This document shows positions 43,072 through 50,009 of a stretch of 64,000 nt of DNA, piece by piece; the first letter of the stretch is position 1; every line of letters begins with the position of its first letter. The notes beneath the pieces are model-generated. The model was not told the origin of the DNA. It worked only from the letters and a program-made list of their open reading frames with translations, and searched no databases. A program made the position numbers and the translations under genes. The DNA is from CAVSMC01 sp963728935 (GTDB taxonomy: Bacteria; Pseudomonadota; Gammaproteobacteria; Burkholderiales; Casimicrobiaceae). The DNA lies in contig CAVSMC010000001.1 of NCBI GenBank assembly GCA_963728935.1, forward strand, positions 1,550,001 through 1,614,000. The letters run 5' to 3'.

Positions 43072-43404
43072 ATGGACAAGCGGAAACGCGCAACACTCAG
43101 GGCCGCTGGCTGGACCGTGGGCACCCCACGCGAGTTTCTCGGGCTGTCCGACGAAGAGGCCGCGTATGTCGAGTTCAAGCTCGCGCTGAGCAAGACGCTG
43201 CAGGCATTGCGTGCGGCCCAGGAGTTGTCGCAAGTTGACGTTGCCAAACGACTGCACTCCAGTCAATCGCGCGTCGCCAAGATGGAGGCTTCCGATCCCG
43301 GCGTGTCGGTCGACCTTCTCGTCAAGTCGTTATTCAGGCTCGGGGCACAACCTGGCGACATTGCCAAAGCACTGCGTCCGCGCCGCAGAATCGCAGCTAC
43401 GTGA
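43072..43404 (+). CDS. XRE-family antitoxin (HigA-like)
   Basis: 110 residues. Helix-turn-helix: ALRAAQELSQVDVAKRLHSS with QSRVAKMEASDPGVSVDLLV. The N-terminus MDKRKRATLRAAGWTVGTPR, with D-F-L-G-L-like EFLGLSDEEAAYVEFKLALS, is standard for antitoxins of the Gp49-like toxins. It neutralises the toxin and represses the operon. Copies of its 5' end are found at 43729 and about 60540. Confidence 0.88.
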   Translation: MDKRKRATLRAAGWTVGTPREFLGLSDEEAAYVEFKLALSKTLQALRAAQELSQVDVAKRLHSSQSRVAKMEASDPGVSVDLLVKSLFRLGAQPGDIAKALRPRRRIAAT

Positions 43405-43451
43405 CGTCGCATCGAACCAGGGGTGAGCCGGAGATTCAACGCACCGTTCGC

Positions 43452-43614
43452 TTGTGATGTGCCATCGCTGGATTGACTGTGCCGTAATTGTGCCTTGATG
43501 ACGCTGGTCTTGAGATTGGCAAGCGCTGCAAGTGTTTGATTAACAAAAGTCCACGTTGGTACGAAAGCGTTTTGTAAACCGAAGGTCCCGGGTTCGATCC
43601 CTGGTGCCGGCACC
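43452..43614. repeat. Island scar, copy 1 (about 160 bp)
   Basis: Similar over its length to 44408-44561 (about three quarters of positions by eye). Both contain GTGCCGTAATTGTGCC-like sequence, a GCAAGT-TTTGATTAAC-like stretch, then a tRNA-Thr 3' half. This looks like the end of an integrase region plus an attachment site. Confidence 0.65.
43571..43614. repeat. tRNA-Thr 3'-half scar, copy 1
   Basis: From TTTGTAAACC to GCCGGCACC. It differs from the resident tRNA at 7 of 41 positions. The T-arm is CCGGG-TTCGATC-CCTGG, a compensated change relative to GTGGG/CCTAC, so it comes from a different functional tRNA-Thr gene. No 5' half is present, so it is not a tRNA gene. Confidence 0.75.
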
Positions 43615-43728
43615 GCAAAAAACAGCTATGGCACTGATTTGCAGTGCCGCCCGGTGCGGTGTAGTTACGCGACTAACAACGGCAACCCGCGTCCTAAGCG
43701 GCAGATAGCCGTTGAAACTCGAGCAAAC

Positions 43729-43800
43729 ATGCACAAGCGGAAACGCGCGAAGCTGACGACCGCGGGCTGGGCTGTGGGAACCGCGCGCGAGTTCCTAAGG
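43729..43800 (+). pseudogene. Fragment of a HigA-like antitoxin gene
   Basis: MHKRKRAKLTTAGWAVGTAR and EFLRPS match the first 26 residues of the antitoxin at 43072 (MDKRKRATLRAAGWTVGTPR, EFLGLS). After that the similarity ends, and the frame runs into the next antitoxin gene. A truncated duplicate. Confidence 0.7.
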
Positions 43801-43824
43801 CCGTCCTACGCAGTGAGGGGTAGA

Positions 43825-44055
43825 ATGGCAAGCATGAAAATCGCTACCGGGGTAGTCGTCGACGGAAAGGTCGTGGTCGAGGGCGAATCCCTGGCCGAAG
43901 GGTCGACCGTTACCGTGGTACTTCGGGACGACCAAGAGACATTCGAGCTAACTCCTGAAGAGGAGAACGAGCTGCTCGACTCCATCGCTCAAATCGAGCG
44001 AGGGGAATTCGTGTCGGGTGAGCAACTGCTGGACCGCTTGCGCCGCTTCGGTTGA
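43825..44055 (+). CDS. Antitoxin of a ParE/RelE-type pair
   Basis: 76 residues from ATG 43825 (RBS GAGGGG), or ATG 43834. A short beta N-terminus (MKIATGVVVDGKVVVEGESL, EGSTVTVVLRDDQETFELTP) and a helical C-terminus (EEENELLDSIAQIERGEFVS, GEQLLDRLRRFG) with the usual toxin-binding helix. The stop overlaps the toxin start. I infer the role from size and position. Confidence 0.75.
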   Translation: MASMKIATGVVVDGKVVVEGESLAEGSTVTVVLRDDQETFELTPEEENELLDSIAQIERGEFVSGEQLLDRLRRFG

Positions 44056-44357
44056 CTTCGCCGCTCAGGATCAGGGTCTCTCCGCGGGCCCTCGCACAAA
44101 TCGAACAGGCGGCGGAATGGTGGACCCGTAACCGGCCATCGGCGCCCGACGCCATCCGCCATGACGTGGCCGAGATGCTCAACGTGCTCTGCGCGCAGCC
44201 GGGCATCGGCGCGCCGGCTCGTCGCAGCCGCGCTAAGGGCGTACGTCGGGTGACGCTGGCCCGTGTGCACTACTACATCTACTATCGGGTGTCGGGCGAG
44301 TTTGTCGATCTGCTTGCGTTCTGGCATACGAGTCGCGGGCGACAACCGCGCGTTTGA
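44052..44357 (+). CDS. RelE/ParE-family toxin
   Basis: 101 residues. LRIRVSPRALAQIEQAAEWW, APDAIRHDVAEMLNVLCAQP, GIGAPARRSRAKGVRRVTLA and YYIYYRVSGEFVDLLAFWHT are the ParE fold with the common C-terminal R-V-x-D-L-L-A-x-W-H pattern. The start codon is TTG 44052, overlapping the antitoxin stop as TTGA. ParE toxins inhibit gyrase; RelE toxins cleave mRNA; which one it is cannot be told here. Confidence 0.85.
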   Translation: MTSPLRIRVSPRALAQIEQAAEWWTRNRPSAPDAIRHDVAEMLNVLCAQPGIGAPARRSRAKGVRRVTLARVHYYIYYRVSGEFVDLLAFWHTSRGRQPRV

Positions 44358-44407
44358 AACGATCGCCGAACATTCGCGATCGCGATCTCATGGCCGCGCG
44401 GGTCCGT

Positions 44408-44561
44408 GTCTCGCCTGCATTGGGTGCGCCGTAATTGTGCCGTGGTGAGACTGATTTCGAGTTTGGCGAGCACTGCAAGTATTTGATTGACAATGCTGCA
44501 CTTCGGTACGAAAGCGATTTGTAAACCGAAGGTCCCGGGTTCGATCCCTGGTGCCGGCACC
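44408..44561. repeat. Island scar, copy 2 (about 150 bp)
   Basis: Diverged direct repeat of 43452-43614, ending in a tRNA-Thr 3' half. Confidence 0.65.
44518..44561. repeat. tRNA-Thr 3'-half scar, copy 2
   Basis: TTTGTAAACC to GCCGGCACC, identical in these 44 bases to 43571-43614. With attL and attR it makes four tRNA-Thr 3' ends at this locus, dividing the right end of the island into a toxin-antitoxin segment and a cspA-infA segment. Confidence 0.75.
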
Positions 44562-44775
44562 CAGGTCATTGCCGCAGGCAACAACCGCTCGGCGGCGTCT
44601 TCAAATTCGGCGAAGCCTTCTCGGCGTCCGCCACCAAACCATCGCCGCACGCGGCGCGCAGCGCTTCTCGCGCCTTCGTCGTTTCTTCGCACAGCGCGGC
44701 CTCATGAAGAATTCAGCAGGTGCGCGCGCCGCCGGGCCGGCGGTTCCTGAATTTCACCTGCCACGACGGTCTCAT
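44562..44775. other. Gap without a gene
   Basis: Between the second tRNA scar and the csp promoter. The open frames here have random composition. Nothing else is seen. Confidence 0.5.
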
Positions 44776-44804
44776 TTGCAGAAGCAGGTGTTTAAGCGCA
44801 TAAT
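44776..44804 (+). promoter_or_regulatory. Promoter of the cold-shock gene
   Basis: TTGCAG (44776-44781), 17-base spacer, CATAAT (44799-44804). It implies a 5' untranslated leader of about 140 bases, the long leader expected for cold-shock genes. Confidence 0.6.
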
Positions 44805-44949
44805 GACAAAGAGCGATTTTCAAGCAGTGCTGTTGTTGGCTGGTCCGGTACGCGCAGTTCTGCGGTACTTCTCCGTTCATCATCTCGCCGTCTTGACCTT
44901 CGCCCCATCGGGGGCAACCCCCCATTCCATTCTTTAGGATATTCAAGAC

Positions 44950-45156
44950 ATGGCAACGGGTACTGTGAAATGGTTCAACGATTCCAAAGGCTTCGGCTTC
45001 GTCACTCCCGAAGACGGCGGCAAGGATCTCTTCGCGCATTTCTCCGCGATCCAAGGACAGGGTTTCAAGACACTGAAGGAAGGTCAGCGCGTCAACTTCG
45101 ACGTCACTACGGGCCCCAAAGGTCTGCAAGCGGCGAACATTCGCGCGGCTGAATGA
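44950..45156 (+). CDS. cspA: Cold-shock protein, CspA family
   Basis: 68 residues, a single cold-shock domain: MATGTVKWFNDSKGFGFVTP (RNP1 K-G-F-G-F), DLFAHFSAIQ (RNP2-like) and GQRVNFDVTTGPKGLQAANI. An RNA chaperone that melts mRNA structure. Long leader upstream and a strong terminator downstream. Within the island boundaries, next to infA. Confidence 0.95.
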   Translation: MATGTVKWFNDSKGFGFVTPEDGGKDLFAHFSAIQGQGFKTLKEGQRVNFDVTTGPKGLQAANIRAAE

Positions 45157-45203
45157 CTATCGGGGCAGGCGTGCCCCTGCGGCCGCGCCGTCAGTCCTTC
45201 CCG

Positions 45204-45228
45204 AAGCCCGGCGATCGCCGGGCTTTTT
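45204..45228 (+). terminator. Rho-independent terminator of cspA
   Basis: AGCCCGGCGATCGCCGGGCT is a perfect self-complementary stem followed by TTTTT, 48 bases after the cspA stop. Confidence 0.9.
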
Positions 45229-45256
45229 GCTTCCAATTTTCGACAGAAGGATGTCA

Positions 45257-45514
45257 ATGGCCAAGGAACCACTTCTCGAAATGAACGGCATCGTGGTCGA
45301 TGTGTTGCCGGATTCGCGCTATCGCGTCACGCTCGACAACGGCCACAATCTGGTCGCGTATAGCGCTGGAAAGATGCGCAAGCACCACATCAAGATCATC
45401 GCCGGTGACAAGGTATCGCTGGAGCTTTCCCCCTACGATCTGAGCAAAGGCCGGATCACGTTCCGTCACATCGACGGCCGCGGGTCGATGGTGAGACCGC
45501 GGCCCAGGTACTAA
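45257..45514 (+). CDS. infA: Translation initiation factor IF-1
   Basis: 85 residues with the S1-like OB fold: MAKEPLLEMNGIVVDVLPDS, YRVTLDNGHNLVAYSAGKMR, KHHIKIIAGDKVSLELSPYD and LSKGRITFRHID. ATG 45257 has AGAAGG at good spacing; ATG 45251 is too near it. The C-terminal tail RGSMVRPRPRY extends beyond the usual end. It lies 10 bases before attR. Betaproteobacteria often have a second infA near cold-shock genes; this copy may be such an accessory IF-1. Confidence 0.93.
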   Translation: MAKEPLLEMNGIVVDVLPDSRYRVTLDNGHNLVAYSAGKMRKHHIKIIAGDKVSLELSPYDLSKGRITFRHIDGRGSMVRPRPRY

Positions 45515-45524
45515 GGGAAGGCCG

Positions 45525-45566
45525 GTAAACCGTTGGTCGTGGGTTCGATTCCTACTGCCGGCACCA
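45525..45566. repeat. attR: copy of the tRNA-Thr 3' end
   Basis: 42 bases identical to 23917-23958, including the encoded CCA, with no 5' half. It marks the right end of the island. Confidence 0.9.
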
Positions 45567-45857
45567 GCGATCACTCGGATGACCGGTGTGAAACGATGTC
45601 CTCCCGCTCTTGCTTCCCTGCAAGCGCTGCCTCGTCGCTGTGCTGGCCCCAGTGCTGCATGTTGACCAGACCGGTGGTGGAATCGTCGGCGATGCGCCGG
45701 CTCGCCGCGGTCAAACGCAGGTCCGTGGCGTAACTCGAACAGCATTTGCGTCTTTAGGCTTGAGCCCGCCGAACGTGGCGCGCTCGCGGTTCCCCGCCTG
45801 CTGCTCTGCCGCTGGCGGTCTCGCCTGAGGGAGTGCCACGCGCTGGTTTCGTGCCTG

Positions 45858-46755
45858 ATGCTGTCGGTTTGCTCGTCGATGCTCGCCACGTCACCGCTAG
45901 CCAGTGCAACGGTGCAACGGACGTTCGTCGCCTCGGGCGGAAACGATGCAAACCCTTGCAGCATCACGCTGGCGTGTCGGACTTTTTTCACGGCGCTTGC
46001 GAACACAAACGCCAACGGCGAAGTGATCGTGTTGGACGGTCGCGGGTACGGATCGGTCTCGATCGGGAAGTCGGTCTCGATCATCGCCCCGCCGGGCGTC
46101 TACGCCGGCATATCCGCGGCGTCAGGCGTCGGCGTCGGGATTGACGTGGACAAAATCGACGTCGTCCTGCGCGGCTGTCGATCAACGGTCGAGGCGGCAG
46201 TGTGGGTGTGCAGCTCACCGGCAGCTCACGCCTCGTCGTCGAGGATTGCGAGATCGCGAATACGACGGGGGGACGGAATCAACGTCGTCGTGTCCGGAAG
46301 CGCACTGGTGAACGTGGCCAACACCGTGCTGCGAAACAACACTGCAACCGGATTTCATTCCTGCGGTGCGGTCGAGGCGGTACTCGACCACGTTCGGATC
46401 AGCAACACCCGACGGGAGCGCTCATCCAATCGGGAAGGCACGTGACCATAACAAAAAGCACGCTCGCGCACGGCACCACCGGGGTCGAGGTCGTCGCCGG
46501 CGACGCGAACACCGGCATCATGCTGACGAATTCGACGCTGACGATGCCGCGGTCGACATTTCGGTGCTCGCGGTTGCCGGGAAGGCCGGCAGGGCGATGG
46601 CGGACGGTAACGCGATGAACAACATGAGTGACAGCGCGTTCAAGTTCCTCGGCAGCGGCACGCTCGTCATCTACAGTCCCGGCAACAACACCGTCGGATA
46701 CAACAACGGAATCGTGGGGGGCGAGACATTGAACTCTCCGTGCTGCGCGCACTGA
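45858..46755 (+). pseudogene. Parallel beta-helix exported protein, four frameshifts
   Basis: One protein can be followed through three frames: TFVASGGNDANPCSITLACR to DVVLRG; then GVQLTGSSRLVVEDCEIANT; then GDGINVVVSGSALVNVANTV; then GALIQSGRHVTITKSTLAHG to IMLTNSTLT; then AVDISVLAVAG to ETLNSPCCAH. The breaks are near 46167 (a missing C), 46267 (a sixth G in a G-run), 46410 and 46543 (missing bases). The right-handed beta-helix repeats (V-x-N-x-V-L-R-N-N) and the C-terminal S-P-G-N-N-T-V-G-Y are typical of secreted right-handed beta-helix proteins. Pseudogene or assembly errors. Confidence 0.75.
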
Positions 46756-47098
46756 TCTCGGGCACTTCAAGCCGGCGGCAGGTGGGCCGATCGGCGAGAC
46801 GTCGCGCACCGACTCACACCGGCAATCCGCGCGCGGTGCCGGACGGCTGTGTCCGGGTAGCCGCTGGTACGGCACGGCCGACGTGCCGTCACGGCTCCCG
46901 TGACTCGCAGGCGCAGAACGCGCGCCGCTTGACGTTCGCGGGTGTGACCGGTCCTGACGATGATCAACAAGCAGCTCGACTGACCCAGGTAGCATGTTCA
47001 AGTGGCCACCGGAGGGAACCCGGCGCAATGCGGGATCCGAGCTGCGTGTCGTGCATGGGGCCGCCAATCCCCGGTGCCACGAACGAAAAGGGACCACC
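46756..47098. other. Gap before glpA
   Basis: No convincing gene. The open frames are Arg/Ser/Pro-rich shadows. The glp promoter must lie here, but I see no strong match to a consensus. Confidence 0.4.
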
Positions 47099-48697
47099 TT
47101 GAGTTCCCCGCGATCGATGTGGACGCAAGTTCTGATCATCGGCGCAGGCGCGACGGGCACTTCGCTCGCGCGCGACCTCGCGTTGCGAGGCGTCGAGTCG
47201 ATCGTCGTCGACAAGTCCGACATCAATGCAGGCGCGTCGGGCCGCAACCACGGGCTGCTGCACAGCGGTGCGCGCTACGTCGCCGGCGACGCCGATGTGG
47301 CCCGCGAGTGCAGTGCCGAGGGCACGATTCTCAAGCACATCGCGGCGCAGGCGATCGAGGACACGGGCGGCTATTTCGTCGCGGTCGCGGGTGACGACGA
47401 GCGCTACGTAGCCGATTTCCCGTCGTGCTGCGAGCGCGCCGGGATCGCTGTGCGCAGCGTGGACGTCACGCAAGCTCGTGCCCGCGAGCCTTCCATTTCG
47501 CCCGACGCGATCGCAGTGTTCGAGGTGCCCGACGCGTCGATCGATCCGTTTCGGCTTTCGCTGGAGACCGTCGCGCACGCGCAGCAACTCGGCACGCGCC
47601 TCCTCCGCCGCACGCGCGTCGAGGCGTTCGAGCGCGAGGGTCGGCGGCTTCGTGCCGCGCGCGTGAGCACGGACGCCGGGGCGAGCGTCGCGCGCATCGA
47701 GTTCGAGCAGGTCGTCAACGCTGGCGGTGCGTGGGCGCGCGATGTCGCCGCGCTCGCGGGCGCTCCGATCGCGATGACGTACGCGAAAGGCACGCTGCTC
47801 GTCGCGCATGCGCGCGTGGCGACTCGCGTGCTGAACCGCCTGCGACGCCCTGGCAACGGAGACATCGTGATGCCGGGCGGCACGGTATCGATCGTCGGCA
47901 CCACGTCGACGTCGATCGACGCGCCCGATGGCGGTCACGCGACAGCCGCCGACGCGAACCTGATCATCGAGGAATCGGCGCGGATGGTGCCGGCGCTCGC
48001 GACGATGCGTTATGTGCGCGCGTTCGCGGGCGTGCGGCCGCTGGTCGGCGCACGCGGCGGCGACGCGCGAGCGATCTCGCGCGGATTCGCGCTCTTCGAC
48101 CACGAGATCGACGGCCTCGACAACTTCGCGACGATCACCGGGGGAAAGCTCACGACCTGCCGGCTGATGGCCGAGCGGACCGCCGACCTCGTTTGTCGCC
48201 GTCTCGGCGTCGATCGCCCGTGCGTGACCTCGACGACGCTGCTTCCATCGAGCGTCGAGAGCGCGTGGACGCAGCCAGGTCACGGTGCGCTCGAGTGGTT
48301 GCGGGCGGGGGTGACGTCGGATTCGATTCTGTGCGAATGCGAGATGACGGCCGCGAGCGCCGTCGACACGATTTGCGATGCGCTGCGCGCCAACGGAGGG
48401 TCTGCGTCGCTGATCGACGTCGGCTTGCGCAGCCGGCTCGGTAAGGGCGCCTGCCAGGGAACGTTCTGTTCGGTGCGCGCGGCGGCGCACTTGTGTCGAC
48501 GCGCGGACTTCGATGGCGCGCGCGGCCTGTCCGAGATTCGCGACTTCCTTGCCGAGCGGTGGCGCAATCAGCGTGCCGTCCTCTGGGGAGAGCAGCTCGC
48601 GCAGGCCGAGCTCGCCGAGGCGATTCATTGCGGCTTCTTCGGCGAAGAGCTTCACGAAGCCGCCCATGTAGATGCAGCCGACGTGCCGACGCGATGA
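47099..48697 (+). CDS. glpA: Anaerobic-type glycerol-3-phosphate dehydrogenase subunit A
   Basis: About 532 residues. FAD-binding QVLIIGAGATGTSLARDLAL, the G3P-site stretch GASGRNHGLLHSGARYVAGD, IDPFRLSLETVAHAQQLGTR, and ATITGGKLTTCRLMAERTAD. The C-terminal BFD-like [2Fe-2S] domain has SILCECEMTAAS and KGACQGTFCSVRAA. It oxidises sn-glycerol-3-phosphate to DHAP. I give TTG 47099 as the start because AAAGGGA lies 6 bases upstream; ATG 47117 is the alternative and has no RBS. The stop overlaps glpB. Confidence 0.93.
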   Translation: MSSPRSMWTQVLIIGAGATGTSLARDLALRGVESIVVDKSDINAGASGRNHGLLHSGARYVAGDADVARECSAEGTILKHIAAQAIEDTGGYFVAVAGDDERYVADFPSCCERAGIAVRSVDVTQARAREPSISPDAIAVFEVPDASIDPFRLSLETVAHAQQLGTRLLRRTRVEAFEREGRRLRAARVSTDAGASVARIEFEQVVNAGGAWARDVAALAGAPIAMTYAKGTLLVAHARVATRVLNRLRRPGNGDIVMPGGTVSIVGTTSTSIDAPDGGHATAADANLIIEESARMVPALATMRYVRAFAGVRPLVGARGGDARAISRGFALFDHEIDGLDNFATITGGKLTTCRLMAERTADLVCRRLGVDRPCVTSTTLLPSSVESAWTQPGHGALEWLRAGVTSDSILCECEMTAASAVDTICDALRANGGSASLIDVGLRSRLGKGACQGTFCSVRAAAHLCRRADFDGARGLSEIRDFLAERWRNQRAVLWGEQLAQAELAEAIHCGFFGEELHEAAHVDAADVPTR

Positions 48698-50001
48698 CCC
48701 GCGAGCCCACCCAGCACTTCGATATTGCCGTGGTCGGCGCGGGGATGGCGGGCATGGCCGCATCGCTTTTCGCCGGCGAGCGGGGGCTTTCGTGCATCCA
48801 CCTCGGCAATGGCGGTGGCCTCGCCTTCGCGAGCGGTCTGCTGGATTTGCTCGGTGTGCACCCGCTGCGCGATCGCCGGACGTGGACGTCGCCGTTCGAG
48901 GCGCTCGAGGCGCTCGCGCACGATGAGCCCGAGCACCCGCTGGCACGCGTCGATGCGTCATCGATCCGCGCTGCGTTCGAGACCTTCGTCGCCGCGCTCG
49001 ATCGCGCACGCTTGCCGTACGCCGAGCTCGGTCATGCGAACCGGAGCGTGCCGACCGCGATCGGGACGGTCAAGACCACTTTCGGGATACCGCAGTCGAT
49101 GAAGGCGGGCGCGACCGCGCTCGATCAACAGCGACCTTGTCTTGTCGTCGAAATCCGGGGGCTGCGCGAGTTCAGCGGGCGTCAGTTCGTGCAGGCAATG
49201 GGCGAGCGTTGGCCGGGCCTACGCGATGAGTGCATCACCTTTCCCGGATCAGGCACCGCAGCCGAGCTCCACGCCGTGCATCTCGCCCGCGCGCTCGACG
49301 AGCGTGACATACGCGAGCGCACGATCGCGCTCGTGAAACCGTTGCTGCGCGGCGCCGAGGCGCTCGGCGTTCCCGCGATCCTGGGCCTTTCGCGTGCGCT
49401 CGACGTGCACGCCGAATTCGAACGCGCGCTCGGCGTGCCCGTGTTCGAGATTCCGATGATGCCGATCTCGGTCCCTGGGATGCGCCTGCGCGCGGGGCTG
49501 GAGGCGGCCGTCGCCATACGCGGCGTGCAACGCCACAACCGGGCGATCGTGCGCACGATCGCATTCGACGACGATGGTGCCACGCTCACCTTCGATCACG
49601 GCGACCACGACACACGGTCCGCTCGCGTGGTCGCGAGAACGGTGATTCTGGCGACCGGGCGGTTTGTCGGACGCGGACTCGTTGCAGGGCGCGATCGCGT
49701 GCGCGAGCCCATCCTCGATCTCGCGGTCGAGCAGCCCGGCGCGCGCGATGAATGGCATCGGCGCGACTTCCTCGACCCGTCTGGACATCCGATCAACCGC
49801 GCGGGCGTGCGCACGGATGGCGCATGGCGGCCTCTCGCCGCGGGCGGCGATCCCGCGTCGCCGCGGCTTTTTGCCGCCGGGTCGATTCTCGCGAAGCAGG
49901 ACTGGATGCGCGAGAAGTGCGGCGCGGGGCTCGCGGTAGCGACGGCATGGGCCGCGACGCGCGAAGCCGCGTGCGCCCTCGGCGTGAGCGTGGAGTGCTA
50001 G
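48694..50001 (+). CDS. glpB: Glycerol-3-phosphate dehydrogenase subunit B
   Basis: 435 residues, flavoprotein subunit: FDIAVVGAGMAGMAASLFAG (FAD site), NGGGLAFASGLLDLLGVHPL, LREFSGRQFVQAMGERWPGL and LFAAGSILAKQDWMREKCGA. With GlpA it forms the soluble dehydrogenase that needs a membrane iron-sulfur partner. ATG 48694 overlaps the glpA stop. The next gene starts 9 bases after its stop. Confidence 0.93.
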   Translation: MTREPTQHFDIAVVGAGMAGMAASLFAGERGLSCIHLGNGGGLAFASGLLDLLGVHPLRDRRTWTSPFEALEALAHDEPEHPLARVDASSIRAAFETFVAALDRARLPYAELGHANRSVPTAIGTVKTTFGIPQSMKAGATALDQQRPCLVVEIRGLREFSGRQFVQAMGERWPGLRDECITFPGSGTAAELHAVHLARALDERDIRERTIALVKPLLRGAEALGVPAILGLSRALDVHAEFERALGVPVFEIPMMPISVPGMRLRAGLEAAVAIRGVQRHNRAIVRTIAFDDDGATLTFDHGDHDTRSARVVARTVILATGRFVGRGLVAGRDRVREPILDLAVEQPGARDEWHRRDFLDPSGHPINRAGVRTDGAWRPLAAGGDPASPRLFAAGSILAKQDWMREKCGAGLAVATAWAATREAACALGVSVEC

Positions 50002-50009
50002 GTAGCGCG

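Larger units (their letters stand above)
23917..45566. mobile_element. Genomic island in tRNA-Thr, about 21.6 kb
   Basis: Bounded by the 42-bp direct repeat attL/attR. It starts with an integrase relic, an excisionase-like gene and a second integrase, and carries AbiE, type I restriction-modification, a Gabija-like pair, a GHKL/STAS-like/Cys8 module, two toxin-antitoxin pairs and cspA-infA. The coding density and base composition differ from the flanks (lower GC in hsdS-gajB). Two further, diverged tRNA-Thr 3'-half copies at 43571 and 44518 show the island is composite. Confidence 0.85.

Noticed and set aside
43571..44561. Two tRNA-like sequences
   Set aside because: Only the 3' half (anticodon to acceptor) is present; D-arm and 5' acceptor strand are missing, so they are attachment scars.
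44551..44937. 128-residue open frame before cspA
   Set aside because: It spans the csp promoter and leader; composition is random and nothing matches a family.
46964..49009. 681-residue open frame antisense to glpA
   Set aside because: Arg/His/Ala-rich composition without motifs; it is a GC-rich shadow of glpA/glpB, which have full family signatures.
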